Assembly: GCA_964515175.1 (NCBI GenBank)
Contig: CAZEUR010000043.1
Location: 1-9,088, forward strand
From: CAIWGV01 sp964515175
GTDB taxonomy: Bacteria > Pseudomonadota > Alphaproteobacteria > UBA7879 > UBA5542
Direction: 5' to 3'
DNA: 9,088 nt
Shown: positions 1-6,380 of the stretch, one piece after another
Numbering within the stretch: position 1 is the stretch's first letter
How the letters are laid out: each line of letters begins with the position of its first letter
Translations under genes and position numbers: made by a program
The notes under the pieces: generated by a model
Seen by the model: the letters and a program-made list of their open reading frames with translations, nothing else
Databases searched by the model: none
What the model was told of the DNA's origin: nothing

Positions 1-1
1 C

Positions 2-76
2 CAGAAAAAATGGACTATGCCTATCAGGGATTGGAAGTTGGCCTTAAACCAATTTTCTGTCCTCTTTGATTGCTAA
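2..76 (+). CDS. IS256-family transposase, C-terminal end only (5' part outside window)
   Basis: The second frame is open from the window edge to a TAA at 74-76 and gives 24 residues containing KKWTMPIRDWKLALNQF followed by SVLFDC. This K-W-T-x-P-I-R-D/N-W...L-x-x-F...F pattern is the usual extreme C-terminus of IS256/Mutator-type DDE transposases, which often ends FEDRL or similar; here the tail stops slightly early at FDC. The catalytic residues lie upstream of the window, so intactness cannot be judged. A repeat resembling the element's right end follows at once, which supports the call. A competing open frame ending at 69 gives no recognisable sequence. Confidence 0.7.
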   Translation, partial: QKKWTMPIRDWKLALNQFSVLFDC

Positions 77-77
77 C

Positions 78-102
78 TTACACAAAATCTATGACAGCCT
101 CC
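78..102. mobile_element. Right terminal inverted repeat of the IS256-family element
   Basis: Two bases after the transposase stop comes TTACACAAAATCTATGACAG followed by CCTCC. IS256-family ends typically carry an ACACAAAAT...TGACAG block close to the transposase stop, with the outermost bases GC-rich, so the element probably ends at about 101-103. The matching left end is outside the window, so repeat length and the expected 8-9 bp target duplication cannot be tested here. Confidence 0.55.
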
Positions 103-276
103 ATGGGTCCTCCTTTTCATTCATAGCGGCTATTGCACACAGGGGAAGAAACAGAATAAGAGCATAAATTTTCACGGAATTCCTCTCTCGTGCTGTCCTA
201 TGTTTATTCGCTTCACAAAAGGAAGTCAATTTCATTTTTGCAAAGCACTATGTATACTTTTCATAGGAGAATCTTC
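103..276. other. Non-coding stretch between IS end and first gene
   Basis: I find no RNA gene, strong hairpin or convincing promoter in these 174 bases. A TATACT at 253-258 resembles a -10 box but has no good -35 box 16-18 bases upstream (TTTCAT at best), and would leave only about 12 bases before the ribosome binding site. The expression signal of the first gene is therefore unresolved; read-through or an outward promoter from the IS is possible. Confidence 0.5.
265..270 (+). promoter_or_regulatory. Ribosome binding site that sets the start of the first exported protein
   Basis: AGGAGA lies 6 bases before ATG 277. The frame is open further up to ATG 190, but only ATG 277 has this site and only that start places a basic n-region (MIKKL) in front of the hydrophobic segment of a signal peptide. 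Confidence 0.8.
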
Positions 277-1422
277 ATGATCAAAAAACTTAGCCTCTTT
301 TTTACTTTTCTATGTCTCTCGACAGTCGCTCACGTGATACCGGATCCAGGAGAATATCTCTATCCTCATATCCGAAAAGTAGATAACGATCTTTATTTTG
401 GAAAGATGAAGGGGCATGAGAATTTGTACCTCGCCATGGAGCGGGTGACAGAAAAGAATGTTCAGTTGTGGAAACACTATGCCTCTTTGCAAGCAGATTC
501 TCGTGTTACTTCTTACCTTCAACGTAAACTGGAAGGATTTGGGCAAGGCTCTAGGCATTTTGAATTAGTGTTGAATAAGATTCCCTATGAACTTAGTGAG
601 TTATGGGTTGCGTATGTTACCAGCCATAAAGATCCTCAGCATATTCCAGAATCTATCCTATCATATTCCCTCCAAAACCTTCAAAATAGGGATTTTCCTT
701 TTGCAAAAGACATTAAAATGTTTGTGACAGTTACCTCTTCGTCGGACGCTCTGCTCACATCTCATATAGGTATTAATGCTTCTGCTGAAGCAGTTTTTGG
801 AGAAAGAGTGAAGGGTATTTCTATGCCCTTGCATTCGTTTGGGGCTCAAGTAATGCTGCGTCGTAATTTACACAGACGATTTATGATGAATGTCCCAACC
901 TTTTCTATGCAGGTAATTTTGATGAAAGCCCTCACTCCTTATCCCCATTCCATTTTTATAGGAACCAGGGAAATGCAAGAAAAAATGGAACAAAGATTGA
1001 AGGTATCTTTTGATGAATTTGTTCGTCAATATCCTGATTTTCAGAAAGAGATGCCGTGGTTACGGTCTAAAGAATCTACAGATGAAGATTTAAAAAGAGA
1101 ATTTGAACAGTTTCAGAATCCCTACATGGGATCTCCTTTGGCTGATGAAAAAGAGACCAAACATCAGAAGTCTAAAGAATTTTTGAAACTGATGGAAACA
1201 TATCCTCCCCTTCTTTCTGTAGATAGAGAAAAACACATAGAAAAAAGTTTCACTATTTATGATCAACATCACCGAAACCAAGTCTGGTTGCATATAGAGA
1301 AAGAGAACCCTCACTATCAATGGCTCTTTACAGATCCAGCAAGCGTAGGAGGGCCTGACCTTAATTATGTTCTTGTAAGCCTTAAAGCTCTTGCGGATGC
1401 GGTGCTGGTGATAAATCCCTAA
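277..1422 (+). CDS. Hypothetical exported protein, 381 aa
   Basis: I do not recognise the family. Residues 1 to about 18 form a typical Sec signal peptide: MIKK, a hydrophobic LSLFFTFLCLS run, then a probable cut after TVA. The mature part has no further membrane segment and looks soluble and mostly helical, with a charged, Lys/Glu-rich middle (about 245-320). Visible landmarks are PDPGEYLYPHI just after the signal peptide, a basic patch MLRRNLHRRFMM near residue 195, and a C-terminus GGPDLNYVLVSLKALADAVL. I see no zinc-ligand cluster, nucleotide-binding loop or catalytic triad. The next gene starts 66 bases on with its own candidate promoter, so the gene is probably monocistronic. It could be periplasmic, surface-exposed or secreted. 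Being an orphan beside an IS end fits accessory DNA, but base use does not differ obviously from the neighbours. Confidence 0.75.
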   Translation: MIKKLSLFFTFLCLSTVAHVIPDPGEYLYPHIRKVDNDLYFGKMKGHENLYLAMERVTEKNVQLWKHYASLQADSRVTSYLQRKLEGFGQGSRHFELVLNKIPYELSELWVAYVTSHKDPQHIPESILSYSLQNLQNRDFPFAKDIKMFVTVTSSSDALLTSHIGINASAEAVFGERVKGISMPLHSFGAQVMLRRNLHRRFMMNVPTFSMQVILMKALTPYPHSIFIGTREMQEKMEQRLKVSFDEFVRQYPDFQKEMPWLRSKESTDEDLKREFEQFQNPYMGSPLADEKETKHQKSKEFLKLMETYPPLLSVDREKHIEKSFTIYDQHHRNQVWLHIEKENPHYQWLFTDPASVGGPDLNYVLVSLKALADAVLVINP

Positions 1423-1424
1423 GC

Positions 1425-1459
1425 AAGAGATTGTCTTCTGTTTCGAAAGAGATTATCTT
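1425..1459. repeat. Two 13-base direct repeats, operator-like
   Basis: AAGAGATTGTCTT (1425-1437) recurs as AAGAGATTATCTT (1447-1459) with one mismatch, 22 bases apart start to start, about two helical turns. Each copy is also an imperfect palindrome (AAGA...TCTT). The first overlaps the candidate -35 box and the second the candidate -10 box of the acetyltransferase gene at 1489. This arrangement would suit a dimeric regulator, but chance in AT-rich DNA is not excluded. Confidence 0.4.
1431..1459 (+). promoter_or_regulatory. Candidate sigma-70 promoter for the GNAT gene at 1489
   Basis: TTGTCT (1431-1436) and TATCTT (1454-1459) each match four of six consensus bases and are separated by 17 bases. 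A transcript would begin near 1466, about 23 bases before the GTG start. The only support is sequence likeness and position in the 66-base gap after the preceding stop codon. Confidence 0.35.
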
Positions 1460-1488
1460 ATGCTTTAGTTTGATTTAGAATTCATGCG

Positions 1489-2271
1489 GTGGCTATTGTG
1501 ACTTCAGAAGAGATAGGGAATTCCATCACCTCTCACCTTCGGGATACATTTCGATACGTGACTCAAAAGAGTAGGCTTCAGGTTACTTCCTATGGATCCT
1601 TTGTCACTATTACATCGTCATGCCCAGAGATTGGGGTTCATTATGTCCTCGGCGTGGGGGTGCCTCAAACGGCAGTAGACTATGAAAAGCTTCTAGATCC
1701 TTTTTTGCATCCTCGGAAACTTCCCTTAGTATGGTTTAGTGGGCCTTATATAGAATCTCTGGCTCAAAATCTGGAAGAGCGGGGGCTTATTCAGGTAGGA
1801 TCCTTGGCGGGCCTTTCTTTGGATTTAGCAAAATATGTTTTTTCTGCAGTTGATATTGAAATCATCCCCGTTGCCACGGAAGAATTATTCCAAAAATGGT
1901 GTGATATTCATGCGCGTACTTGGAACAAAAGCTGTGAGGTCACAGATCTTTTCTTTAAAGGGCTTAATCCGATTTCTAATCAAGAGGGCCGATGCTTTTT
2001 GTTTTTAGCAAAATTTCAGGATATATTCGTAGGATGCTCTCTTTTGGATATCCAAGGAGAGCAGGCGGGATGTTACTGGGATTGTGTCTTGCCTGAGTAT
2101 AGAGGTCGCGGTATTGGAACCGCTATGGTTCACCATCGAGTCAATCAAGCAGCAGAAAAAGGCTGTGCTTCTATCGTGGCCCAATGCCTCAACTCTTCTC
2201 TTCCCCTTTACCTTAAAGCTGGGTTTGAAAAGAAAGTAGATATGGCCGTGTTTCGGTGGGATGCAAATTAA
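1489..2271 (+). CDS. GNAT family N-acetyltransferase with extra N-terminal domain
   Basis: This 260-residue protein ends in a clear GNAT fold. Motif A, the acetyl-CoA pyrophosphate loop, is LPEYRGRGIGTAM (201-213), with the R-x-x-G-x-G signature as RGRGIG (205-210). Motif B is SLPLYLKAGF (237-246). Such enzymes move acetyl from acetyl-CoA to an amine; the acceptor cannot be read from sequence. Residues 1 to about 120 form a separate domain, probably a degenerate second GNAT-like half, so the layout is two-part as in the gene at 2268-3011. There is no signal peptide, so it is cytosolic. The start is GTG 1489: the frame is closed by TGA at 1471-1473 and no ATG fits. GTG 1498 is an alternative, and neither has a clear Shine-Dalgarno site, so translation may be weak. 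The stop overlaps that of the convergent gene. Confidence 0.85.
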   Translation: MAIVTSEEIGNSITSHLRDTFRYVTQKSRLQVTSYGSFVTITSSCPEIGVHYVLGVGVPQTAVDYEKLLDPFLHPRKLPLVWFSGPYIESLAQNLEERGLIQVGSLAGLSLDLAKYVFSAVDIEIIPVATEELFQKWCDIHARTWNKSCEVTDLFFKGLNPISNQEGRCFLFLAKFQDIFVGCSLLDIQGEQAGCYWDCVLPEYRGRGIGTAMVHHRVNQAAEKGCASIVAQCLNSSLPLYLKAGFEKKVDMAVFRWDAN

Positions 2272-3011
2272 GCTGCTTGAACGATTAATAACTCCCAATG
2301 ACGCACTGGCACAAATCCCATTTTTTTGTAAAATTTTTCAGCCGCTGCATAGGAAAAGAGGGCGGCATATTTGCCCCCTGATTCGAAGATATCTTTGATG
2401 CAGGCTTCCATAATAGTTGTACCAATACCGTGTTTGCGCTCTTTTTCTAAAACACCAACGCTGGAGATAAGGCCTATACCTTCGGAACTAATATTAACTT
2501 CTGCAACGGCAACGGGGTGAGATTCTTTATAGGCCAGCAGAAATCTTTCATTTGTATGGTTGTGAAATGTAGTAGAGAATTCTAGAACATGACCATAGTC
2601 AAGACCTTCTGCTTCATGCGCAATCTGAGCCCAATTTTCAAAGTCTTTTGGGTTTGAGGCTTTTTCGACTTTCACTGATTTTAAAGATCGAATAGAGTGA
2701 AAATCTGTCTGTTTTAAAAACATTTCTATAATAGGAATTTTTAGATCATGAGGAATTTTGGCATTAAAAGGATCGGATTCTTCTCCTAAATACGCAAAGC
2801 TTTTCCCTTCAAAATAAACGCGGGCTTTTTCTAAATCTTCCTCATTCTTAAATCCCCACGCAAAATTAAGCCGGGGAGAGGGGATAGGGGATTTAAGACA
2901 AGTGATTCCATCTTCTTGGTAAATTTCCCATCCAGGGACCTGAGAATGTATTAACTGTTGCCAAAGGTCGAGGAAGTTGTGGGTCAGATGTAAGGAAGAT
3001 AGGGATGTCAT
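2268..3011 (-). CDS. GNAT family N-acetyltransferase, two-domain
   Basis: This cytosolic protein of 247 residues has a C-terminal GNAT domain: VGVLEKERKHGIGTTIMEAC (185-204) is motif A with R-x-x-G-x-G as RKHGIG (192-197), and AAAEKFYKKMGF (222-233) is motif B. Residues 1 to about 110 form an N-terminal domain (with PGWEIYQEDGITCLKSP) typical of GNAT proteins that carry a degenerate first half. The acceptor substrate is unknown. It is the last gene of a minus-strand operon, starting 17 bases after the ABM monooxygenase gene, with GAGA about 6 bases before the ATG. It has the same domain order as the convergent GNAT gene at 1489-2271, so the two may be distant paralogues. Their stop codons overlap within the palindrome TTAA (2268-2271). 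Confidence 0.87.
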   Translation of the reverse strand: MTSLSSLHLTHNFLDLWQQLIHSQVPGWEIYQEDGITCLKSPIPSPRLNFAWGFKNEEDLEKARVYFEGKSFAYLGEESDPFNAKIPHDLKIPIIEMFLKQTDFHSIRSLKSVKVEKASNPKDFENWAQIAHEAEGLDYGHVLEFSTTFHNHTNERFLLAYKESHPVAVAEVNISSEGIGLISSVGVLEKERKHGIGTTIMEACIKDIFESGGKYAALFSYAAAEKFYKKMGFVPVRHWELLIVQAA

Positions 3012-3028
3012 TATTTTCTCTGTTTCTA

Positions 3029-3427
3029 TTATTTAGTGATAACCTCATATCCGAAAAATTTTGTTCTATCTTCAACCAAAAGTTCAGAAAGCCTCGGCAA
3101 TGCGTCTTGAATATAAGGTTGTTGTATATGCGCATCAAGAGCTTCTTTGTTTGCCCAATCCTCAACAATATGGATTTTATTATCAGGGAGCGAAAAAATT
3201 CTGAAACCTGTGCACCATTCTGTTTCTGCTAAGCTTTTCTGTTGCACAGAAAGAAGAAGCTGCATTAATTCCTCTTTTCTATCTGGTTTGGGGTCCATCG
3301 TTACAAAAACTGTCAGAGTAGAAGAAAGGGTGTGAGATTTAAGTTGGGCCTCTTGATCCTCTATAGCTCCAAAAGTCAAAGGGGACAATGATAAAATCAA
3401 AAAAAGGTGATAGATAATTTTTTTCAT
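3029..3427 (-). CDS. Exported antibiotic biosynthesis monooxygenase (ABM) domain protein, YgiN-like
   Basis: After a signal peptide (MKKIIYHLFLILSLSPLTFG, probable cut near residue 20) comes a single ABM ferredoxin-like domain at about 38-118. Its marks are the K-P-x-x-x-x-E-L-x-x-L-L start (47-59), the central VEDWANKEALDAHIQQPYI (88-106) with the family's W-x-x-x-x-A-L-x-x-H pattern (His100), and the closing helix RLSELL. ABM proteins are cofactor-free dimers; relatives such as YgiN act on quinols, others on polyketides or haem. They are normally about 100 residues and cytosolic, so the signal peptide (132 aa total) is unusual. A GGAG site sits 6 bases before the ATG. It lies third in an operon, 12 bases after the DUF1937-like gene and 17 before the GNAT gene. 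Substrate unknown; domain call secure. Confidence 0.87.
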   Translation of the reverse strand: MKKIIYHLFLILSLSPLTFGAIEDQEAQLKSHTLSSTLTVFVTMDPKPDRKEELMQLLLSVQQKSLAETEWCTGFRIFSLPDNKIHIVEDWANKEALDAHIQQPYIQDALPRLSELLVEDRTKFFGYEVITK

Positions 3428-3439
3428 AAACTACTCCAA

Positions 3440-3946
3440 TTAGAGCTTTGAATGCTCATATGATACTTTTTTCCTAAACTCTATAATCTGTTCTTCTAAA
3501 TTCTCCAGGCTCAACTCATACACAGGAATGCCTTCTTTTGCACAAATATCCAAATAGGTTTTAAGGCCCCATGATGTATCCCATCCTTCAAGCTTGAGCA
3601 AAAGCATACCTTTAGATTTCTTCAGGAAATCAATATTCATGGGCATGAGGAGTTTGCGGCGTTCTTCAAGTTCAATTTCTGGCCATGCTTTAATGAGGGT
3701 TTGATTCCAAACAATAGGGGCAAAAAGGCTAATACCATTTTCAAGAGCTAAAACAGCAATCTTTTGGGAGAGATTATATCGATGCTCTTTTTCGGCGTCG
3801 CTCCCATTAAAAGGGGAGGCTAAAAAGTAGAATCCAGAATTATTACCGATCATGTTTTCATGCTCCAATGGGCCTTTCACTGCTGCCTCTAAGCTGAGTA
3901 ATACCAAACATAAAGCTATTTTTAAATAAATCAAGCGCGGAATCAT
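3440..3946 (-). CDS. Exported DUF1937-like protein (nucleoside 2-deoxyribosyltransferase-related fold)
   Basis: The 168-residue product begins with a hydrophobic leader (IYLKIALCLVLLSLEAA, about 6-22) that looks like a signal peptide. Residues 38-146 match DUF1937: GFYFLASPF (38-46) as the Y-L-A-S-P-Y start, FAPIVW (75-80), MPMNIDFLKKSKGMLLLKLE (101-120) and GWDTSWGL (121-128), then GIPVYEL (139-145). DUF1937 belongs to the nucleoside deoxyribosyltransferase/DUF4406-type Rossmann group and has no settled function. Relatives usually carry a Glu in an A-E-I-E-F-A-like helix after GWDxSxG; here the stretch reads KTYLDIC (129-135), so the first Glu appears to be Tyr131, which may remove classical transferase activity. 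The start overlaps the stop of the upstream hydrolase gene by ATGA, implying translational coupling. An exported member of this family is unexpected. Confidence 0.8.
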   Translation of the reverse strand: MIPRLIYLKIALCLVLLSLEAAVKGPLEHENMIGNNSGFYFLASPFNGSDAEKEHRYNLSQKIAVLALENGISLFAPIVWNQTLIKAWPEIELEERRKLLMPMNIDFLKKSKGMLLLKLEGWDTSWGLKTYLDICAKEGIPVYELSLENLEEQIIEFRKKVSYEHSKL

Positions 3947-4725
3947 CCTATTTCTTTAGCCAATATCGAATAAAATGCTTGTCTAGCTTCTTTTTCTATC
4001 CAAGGTGTATGGCCACAATTCTTCAGAACAATAATACGGGAATTTTCTAGTAAAGCCGCAGCTTCTTCTACGGCTGCGAGAGGGTGAGGATCATAGTCTC
4101 CATGGATAAAGGTAACGGGGCATTCGATATCTTTTAAACACTCCAGAAAACCCCCTTCCTGTCTCATTTTGGCAGCCTCAGGCCAAACGCTTTCGTAAAT
4201 ATCCAAAGAAAAGTCAATAGAGGACTCTGTGTCTTCACTTTTAAAATTATCTGTCTTATCAAAGAGTTTATTTAATTTTGAAAACAGCACTATTTTTCCA
4301 TCGTTTTCAGCCGCAGAAAGCTCTTGTTCGATTTCTGAAGTTTTCTCTTGTTCAGTAGCACTTAGGCGAGACCACCGTGTGTCAGACGTCATTTTGGCAT
4401 ATTTGGGCCCTAAAGGAGGGCATCCAATTAGAATGATTTTCTTGAACATCTCGGGGTTTTGAGATGCCACAAGAACCGCAAGCATAGCGCCCCAGGAATA
4501 GCCGATCAATGTAGGAACAGGTATCAAGCAAAGAATTTCTTTTAATTCATCCACTTGTCCTTGGACTGTTCGAGCCGTTTGAAAGGGCTCTATCACACTC
4601 ATGGAAGCACTTAAGTATTGGGCAACAGGTTTCATTTCTCCAGTTGCTCCAGGACCTCCATGAAGGAGAACAGCTTTATAGGGATATTTCCCGTAAGTTC
4701 TATAATTTGATTTGCAAATTTTCAT
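3943..4725 (-). CDS. Alpha/beta hydrolase
   Basis: This is a complete alpha/beta hydrolase of 260 residues: oxyanion-hole motif HGGPGA (22-27), nucleophile elbow GYSWG with Ser77, acid HGDYDPHP (Asp212 most likely) and base CGHTPW (His239). A helical cap with many charged residues spans about 110-195. HGGPG resembles proline iminopeptidases and related small hydrolases, but length and cap are not diagnostic, so peptide, ester or lactone substrates are all possible. There is no signal peptide, so it is cytosolic, unlike the next two products. It is the first gene of a four-gene operon and overlaps the second by ATGA. The ATG has no clear Shine-Dalgarno site (CTTACTTTTAGA precedes it). A candidate extended -10 promoter lies 35-43 bases upstream. 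Confidence 0.9.
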   Translation of the reverse strand: MKICKSNYRTYGKYPYKAVLLHGGPGATGEMKPVAQYLSASMSVIEPFQTARTVQGQVDELKEILCLIPVPTLIGYSWGAMLAVLVASQNPEMFKKIILIGCPPLGPKYAKMTSDTRWSRLSATEQEKTSEIEQELSAAENDGKIVLFSKLNKLFDKTDNFKSEDTESSIDFSLDIYESVWPEAAKMRQEGGFLECLKDIECPVTFIHGDYDPHPLAAVEEAAALLENSRIIVLKNCGHTPWIEKEARQAFYSILAKEIG

Positions 4726-4759
4726 TCTAAAAGTAAGATGATGACCTTATTGAGTTGTG

Positions 4760-4768
4760 AGTATATCA
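4760..4768 (-). promoter_or_regulatory. Candidate extended -10 promoter of the hydrolase operon
   Basis: On the minus strand the 47-base divergent gap holds TGATATACT, an extended -10 (TGn plus TATACT). It would start transcription near 4753, about 28 bases before the hydrolase ATG. No good -35 box is seen, which is tolerated by extended -10 promoters. The same bases read TATATC on the plus strand, 5 bases before the ATG at 4773, so opposing promoters may overlap here. Confidence 0.4.
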
Positions 4769-4772
4769 GAAT

Positions 4773-5459
4773 ATGAAAAGAATATTAGGACTATTATGTT
4801 TCATGGGAACACTTCAGGCAACGATTCTTGAGAATGAACCCCTTGTCGCTGCTCTGACAAAAATAGAGAGGTCTTCTGAAAAATGTCTGGAGGAGGTACA
4901 AAAAGTGTCTTTGGATCAACTTCAAATCCAGCCTTTTGTTTATGGAATTTTGACCCAAATCCATGAGAATGATAATGAAACTCGGACACTTTTGATTCCG
5001 TATTTGCAGAGTCACTCCGCGGAGGTTTTTGAAAAACTGGAAAAAATTGATTCCATCAATGGACGCATTGTGAAAGTTATTTTGGGAGCGAATGGGGGAT
5101 GGTTAGAAACCTCTAAATTCGGACAAGAATGTAATGATATGGTATGGCTCCTTGTGCAGCATATGGATAGAGATGTTCCCTATCAAAAAATAATTCTCGA
5201 AAAATTAAAAGTGAGTACTGAAACAAACAAGCAAGATGCAAAACACTATGCTTACCTCTACGATAGGGTGGATGTAAGTGAACAAAGACCCCAGCTTTAC
5301 GGGACGCAAGCAACTTTTGATAAAGACTCTAAAAAATATGTGCTGAATGACGTGGAAAATCCAAAATGTCTTAATGATCGACGCAAATCCTTGGGGCTTG
5401 AACCAGCAGAAGAGTATTTGGAGAAACTTAATTATTTATACGGTAAAGATATGAAATGA
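4773..5459 (+). CDS. Exported DUF6624 domain protein
   Basis: The 228-residue product starts with a short signal peptide (MKRILGLLCFMGTLQA, probable cut near 16). The C-terminal half carries the DUF6624 signature in order: NGGWLETSKFGQECNDMVWL (108-127), LVQHMDRDVPYQKIIL (127-142), HYAYLYDRVDVSEQRPQLYG (158-177) with TQ next, and VENPKCLNDRRKSLGLEPAEEYL (from about 194). These correspond to the family's G-W-P...G...LLVQHADxD, AYLTDRV...G-x-P-Q-x-Y-G-T-Q and DERRxxxGLxPLxEYL blocks. The family function is not established; the conserved Trp, His and Asp suggest a binding or catalytic site. No clear Shine-Dalgarno site precedes the ATG, and a -10-like TATATC ends only 5 bases before it, so a leaderless transcript is possible. 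The stop overlaps the start of csaA (ATGA). Confidence 0.85.
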   Translation: MKRILGLLCFMGTLQATILENEPLVAALTKIERSSEKCLEEVQKVSLDQLQIQPFVYGILTQIHENDNETRTLLIPYLQSHSAEVFEKLEKIDSINGRIVKVILGANGGWLETSKFGQECNDMVWLLVQHMDRDVPYQKIILEKLKVSTETNKQDAKHYAYLYDRVDVSEQRPQLYGTQATFDKDSKKYVLNDVENPKCLNDRRKSLGLEPAEEYLEKLNYLYGKDMK

Positions 5460-5794
5460 ATACAATCACTTATGGCGATTTTGAAAAAGTAGAGCTAAGG
5501 TCAGGCGTGATAGTCAAAGCTGAGGAATTTCCCAGGGCCAAAAAACCTGCCTATAAGGTGTGGGTTGATTTTGGGACAGAGATTGGCGTCAAACAAACCT
5601 CTGCGCAAATTACTGTGCATTATAAGCCCGAGATCTTACCTGGCCGTATGGTGGTTGGATGTGTGAATCTAGAGCCTCGTAATATAGCGGGGTTTATATC
5701 TGAATTCTTATTAGTGGGATTTGAGGACGCTAATGGTGCAGTTTGTTTGGTTAGTGTAGAACCTGAAGTGCCAAAAGGGCAGAAACTGTTTTAA
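5456..5794 (+). CDS. csaA: CsaA, tRNA-binding domain protein / export-related chaperone
   Basis: At 112 residues this has the normal CsaA length and is an almost complete match to the family: one EMAP-II-like OB-fold with ELRSGVIVKAEEFPRAKKPA (13-32), YKVWVDFG (33-40), GVKQTSAQIT (44-53), the dimer-core region NLEPRNIAGFISEFLLVGF (71-89) and PKGQKL near the end. CsaA is a homodimer that binds tRNA in vitro and was described in Bacillus as a chaperone that interacts with SecA and preproteins. It is cytosolic. Its ATG lies inside the stop of the exported DUF6624 gene, so the two are probably translationally coupled. A gene for a possible secretion chaperone in an island rich in signal peptides is suggestive, but CsaA is common in bacteria and the link is inference. 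Confidence 0.95.
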   Translation: MNTITYGDFEKVELRSGVIVKAEEFPRAKKPAYKVWVDFGTEIGVKQTSAQITVHYKPEILPGRMVVGCVNLEPRNIAGFISEFLLVGFEDANGAVCLVSVEPEVPKGQKLF

Positions 5795-5807
5795 GGAAAA
5801 GAGTGCT

Positions 5808-6371
5808 CTATCCATTTTTTTCTGTAAGGCTTTTTGGAAGTTCAGAGATACTTGCTTCCCAATTTTTACCATCAAAAGGTGAGACTTTAACGGATAAGCT
5901 TCCTGAAGTATCCAAGCATCTAAGATTTACACTGTAATCATTGGGATGGGATCTGGGTTGATAAAAGGATTTCACACCACAGACCTTACAAAAAGTGTGC
6001 TGAGCTTGCATCGTATTAAATCGATAAGTAGTCAGAGAATCTTCTCCACTTAAAAGAGTAAATGCTTCTTTTGGAACGAGCAGATGTAAAAAACCAGTTT
6101 TGTCACAAATTGAACAATTACATTCAAAAGCAGATATATGTGAAGGCGCATGAACTTTAAATGTAACGGCTTTACAATGACAACTGCCAGAATATTCACG
6201 CAGTTCCGTTGGGTTCTCTTTCTGAACATCAGCTGCCGGATCATCTGAGGTGGATATACGATGGGATGGTGCTTGATAGGCAGCAGCCTCATCAGTTTCT
6301 GTTGCAGAAAAGGTGCTTAGAGACACCAGGCATATAATCAATGCTAGATAGATTAGGTTAGAGAACTTCAT
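5808..6371 (-). CDS. Exported GFA/CENP-V family zinc protein
   Basis: This 187-residue protein has a signal peptide (MKFSNLIYLALIICLVSLST, cut near FSA at about 23), a polar linker to residue 60, and a GFA (glutathione-dependent formaldehyde-activating enzyme/CENP-V) domain at about 61-172. All seven expected zinc-site cysteines are present: SCHC (Cys64, Cys66), CNCSIC (Cys84, Cys86, Cys89) and CKVC (Cys128, Cys131). LLSGEDSLTTYRFNT (107-120), RCLD (151-154) and SPFDGKNW (164-171) are also typical. The family has about 120-140 residues, usually no signal peptide, and covers carbon-sulfur lyases and proteins of unknown role; a true formaldehyde/glutathione role is not shown. It is last in an operon, 9 bases after the methyltransferase gene, whose N-terminal leader it resembles (YQxxSHR at 32-38). 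It converges on csaA with a 13-base gap and no hairpin terminator. Confidence 0.9.
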   Translation of the reverse strand: MKFSNLIYLALIICLVSLSTFSATETDEAAAYQAPSHRISTSDDPAADVQKENPTELREYSGSCHCKAVTFKVHAPSHISAFECNCSICDKTGFLHLLVPKEAFTLLSGEDSLTTYRFNTMQAQHTFCKVCGVKSFYQPRSHPNDYSVNLRCLDTSGSLSVKVSPFDGKNWEASISELPKSLTEKNG

Positions 6372-6380
6372 CTTTATTCT

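Noticed and set aside
66..95. TTGATT...TATGAC as a promoter for the first gene
   Set aside because: It falls in the transposase end and terminal repeat; the -10 match is poor and the distance to the gene is long. An outward IS promoter remains possible but is not shown.
190..276. Upstream extension of the first gene to ATG 190 (29 extra residues)
   Set aside because: It would bury the signal peptide inside the protein and has no ribosome binding site, whereas ATG 277 has AGGAGA 6 bases ahead and a proper MIKK n-region.
5795..5830. AGAGTGCTCT followed by T-run as a shared terminator between csaA and the GFA gene
   Set aside because: The palindrome leaves a two-base loop, so a usable stem would have only three pairs; not a credible hairpin.
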